Positions 62,448 to 64,000 of a DNA stretch of 64,000 nucleotides are shown here, in pieces; the stretch's first letter is position 1; each line of letters opens with the position of its first letter. Source of the DNA: Modestobacter muralis (lineage in GTDB: Bacteria > Actinomycetota > Actinomycetes > Mycobacteriales > Geodermatophilaceae); contig NZ_JAAGWH010000040.1 in the NCBI RefSeq assembly GCF_010682105.1, forward strand, positions 1-64,000, written 5' to 3'. The position numbers and the translations under genes are program-made. Below the pieces are notes generated by a model. The model was not told where the DNA came from. It did no database searches and worked only from the letters and a program-made list of their open reading frames with translations.

Positions 62448-64000
62448 CTACCGCTGGACCGGGGCTCGGGCGTCGTCCCGGTCCGGGGCGCCGGTCGTGG
62501 CCGCCGGCTGGTCGGCGACCAGGGTGACGGGCGGGACGACGGGCAGGTCCTCCTCGCGGGCCACCGCCTCGCCGCGGGCGACCATGCCGGCGACCTCGGA
62601 CAGCGGCACCTCGCGCAGCGCGAGGGCCAGCAGCAGCGCCAGCGCCAGGATCGGGACCAGGTACCAGAACACCGGCGCCAGCGCGTCGGCGTAGGCCTCG
62701 ACGATGGCGGTGCGCAGCGGCTCGCCGGCGGCCTGGACCGCCGTGGGCACCAGGGTGTCCGGTGAGGTGATCCCGGCGGCCACGGCCTGCTCGGGGTTGC
62801 CGGTCAGGGCCTCGCCGAGCCGGTCGGCCAGCCGGGTGGTGAACAGCGTCCCGAAGACGGCGACCCCCAGCACGGCGCCCACCTCGCGGAAGTAGTTGTT
62901 CGTCGAGGTCGCCGTGCCGATCTGGTCGGCGGGGACGGCGTTCTGCGCGGCCAGCACGACGTTCTGCATGATCAGCCCCAGGCCGGCGCCGAGCAGGAAG
63001 AACATCGCCCCGACGGTCCACAGCGCGGTGTCGCCGGCCAGCGTGGTCATCCAGACCATCGCGGCCAGGATCAGCGCGACCCCGGCGACGGTGAACCGCT
63101 TGTAGCGGCCGGTGCGCATGATCACCGCCGCCGAGCTCTGGATGGTCACGATGATGCCGGCGGTCATCGGCAGCATCAGCAGCCCGGAGTTCGCCGCCGA
63201 CAGCCCGGAGCTCATCTGCAGGTAGGTCGGCGTGAACGCGACCGCGGCGAACATGCCCAGGCCGACCGCCATGCCCAGCGCGGTGGCCACCACGAAGGTC
63301 GGGTTGCCGAACAGCGACAGCGGGACGATCGGCTCCACCGCCCGCCGCTCCACGAGCACGAAGGCCGCGATGGACCCGGCGAGCACGGCCAGCAGCGCCA
63401 GCACCTGCCAGGAGCCCCAGCCCTCGCTGCCGCCGAGGTCGGTGGCCAGCACCAGCGAGGAGGTGGCGACGGACAGGGTGAGGATGCCGGCGAGGTCCAG
63501 CGGGGTGGTGCTGCGCTTGCGCGGGAGGGTCAGCGCCGCCCAGCCGACGGCGAAGGCGGCCAGCCCGATCGGGACGTTGACCCAGAAGCACCAGCGCCAG
63601 CCCAGCGCCGCGGAGTCGGTGAGGAACCCGCCGACCAGCGGCCCGGCCACGGCGGACAGCCCGAAGAGCGCACCGATCGGGCCCATGTACCTGGCCCGCT
63701 CCCGGGCCGGCACGATGTCGGCGATGATCGCCTGCGACAGGATCATCAGCCCGCCGCCACCGAGGCCCTGCACGCCGCGCCAGACCACCAGCCAGCCGAA
63801 GTCCGGGGCCAGCGCGGCACCCAGGCTGGCGGCGGTGAACAGCCCGATGGCGACCAGGAAGAGCGTGCGGCGGCCGTACAGGTCGCCGAACTTGCCGTAC
63901 ACCGGCATGACCAGCGTGGTGGCCAGCAGGTAGGCGGTGGTCATCCACGCCATGTGCGAGACCCCGCCCAGGTCCCCGACGATGGTCGGCATCGCGGTGG
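62448..64000 (-). CDS. DHA2-family MFS drug exporter (5' end outside the window)
   Basis: A 14-helix EmrB/QacA-type proton antiporter, at least 517 residues visible. The visible part begins at TAMPTIVGDLGG, which in the family follows helix 1 (LDQTIV-x-TALPTI), so the true start lies beyond the right edge and the ATG at 63990-63992 is internal. Seen are GKFGDLYGRRTLFL (motif A), RGVQGLGGGGLMILSQAIIAD (motif B region, part) and GPLVGGFL (motif C). Convergent with the glycoside operon; it may export flavonoid-type or other aromatic compounds, but that is speculative. Confidence 0.9.
   Translation of the reverse strand, partial: TAMPTIVGDLGGVSHMAWMTTAYLLATTLVMPVYGKFGDLYGRRTLFLVAIGLFTAASLGAALAPDFGWLVVWRGVQGLGGGGLMILSQAIIADIVPARERARYMGPIGALFGLSAVAGPLVGGFLTDSAALGWRWCFWVNVPIGLAAFAVGWAALTLPRKRSTTPLDLAGILTLSVATSSLVLATDLGGSEGWGSWQVLALLAVLAGSIAAFVLVERRAVEPIVPLSLFGNPTFVVATALGMAVGLGMFAAVAFTPTYLQMSSGLSAANSGLLMLPMTAGIIVTIQSSAAVIMRTGRYKRFTVAGVALILAAMVWMTTLAGDTALWTVGAMFFLLGAGLGLIMQNVVLAAQNAVPADQIGTATSTNNYFREVGAVLGVAVFGTLFTTRLADRLGEALTGNPEQAVAAGITSPDTLVPTAVQAAGEPLRTAIVEAYADALAPVFWYLVPILALALLLALALREVPLSEVAGMVARGEAVAREEDLPVVPPVTLVADQPAATTGAPDRDDARAPVQR

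Overview
The window is a very GC-rich actinobacterial chromosome segment: third codon positions are almost all G or C, GTG and TTG starts are common, and genes are tightly packed with many ATGA, GTGA and TGATG stop/start overlaps. The gene set (DevR/DevS two-component system, several universal stress proteins, Acg-type nitroreductase, beta-ketoadipate genes under IclR regulators) suggests a soil or rock-surface actinobacterium, perhaps of the Geodermatophilaceae. That family placement is inference. I see no tRNA, rRNA, CRISPR array, insertion sequence or replication origin. Both window edges cut genes (a bacteriophytochrome at the left, a DHA2 drug exporter at the right).

Region 1 (1-20000) is a stress or low-energy island resembling the mycobacterial DosR/DevR dormancy regulon. 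It holds a bacteriophytochrome, an RsbW-like kinase, zinc alcohol dehydrogenase, Acg-like nitroreductase, two tandem and one single universal stress protein, a PNPOx-family protein, a DUF1003 membrane protein, acetate kinase and phosphoketolase, a small Cys/His protein, a CtpF-like P-type ATPase, DevR, DevS, a CBS-BON protein and a flavodoxin-like protein. DevR and DevS are encoded convergently, and this DevS lacks the part of its first GAF domain that carries the haem ligand in mycobacterial DevS. Short boxes of the form GGGACC-N4/5-CCC recur upstream of these genes. A glycosyltransferase remnant lies at 19672-19884.

Region 2 (20134-27753) is a seven-gene operon divergent from a LysR regulator: cyclase-family hydrolase, FAD monooxygenase, type I extradiol dioxygenase, FAH-family hydrolase, SDR dehydrogenase, a C-C-bond-hydrolase-like alpha/beta hydrolase and a VOC protein. 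It looks like a meta-cleavage pathway for an aromatic or heteroaromatic substrate I cannot name.

Region 3 (28162-37065) holds an MFS transporter, an aromatic aldehyde dehydrogenase, pcaHGBDC on the minus strand, and a divergent IclR regulator followed by pobA: the protocatechuate branch of the beta-ketoadipate pathway.

Region 4 (37108-62416) is the most interesting. It contains a monocupin quercetinase-like dioxygenase followed by an esterase, an FAH-family hydrolase and a DUF3500 protein; an MhpA/phenol-hydroxylase-like FAD monooxygenase; GH1 and GH3 glycosidases; two GH78 alpha-L-rhamnosidases; a GH43 enzyme; an atypical nucleoside hydrolase; a second esterase; an SGNH hydrolase; a peptide-type ABC importer; and an IclR regulator. 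A 15-bp motif, TGCCATTGNNCGGCA, occurs five times, each time just upstream of one of these transcription units. Read together with the adjacent pca operon, the region is best explained as a regulon for importing and degrading rhamnosylated flavonol glycosides such as rutin: deglycosylation inside the cell, dioxygenolytic opening of the flavonol, ester cleavage to protocatechuate plus a phloroglucinol carboxylate, and separate breakdown of both rings. The individual families are known; the assembled pathway, its regulator and the role of DUF3500 are my inference. The window ends in a convergent DHA2-family exporter.
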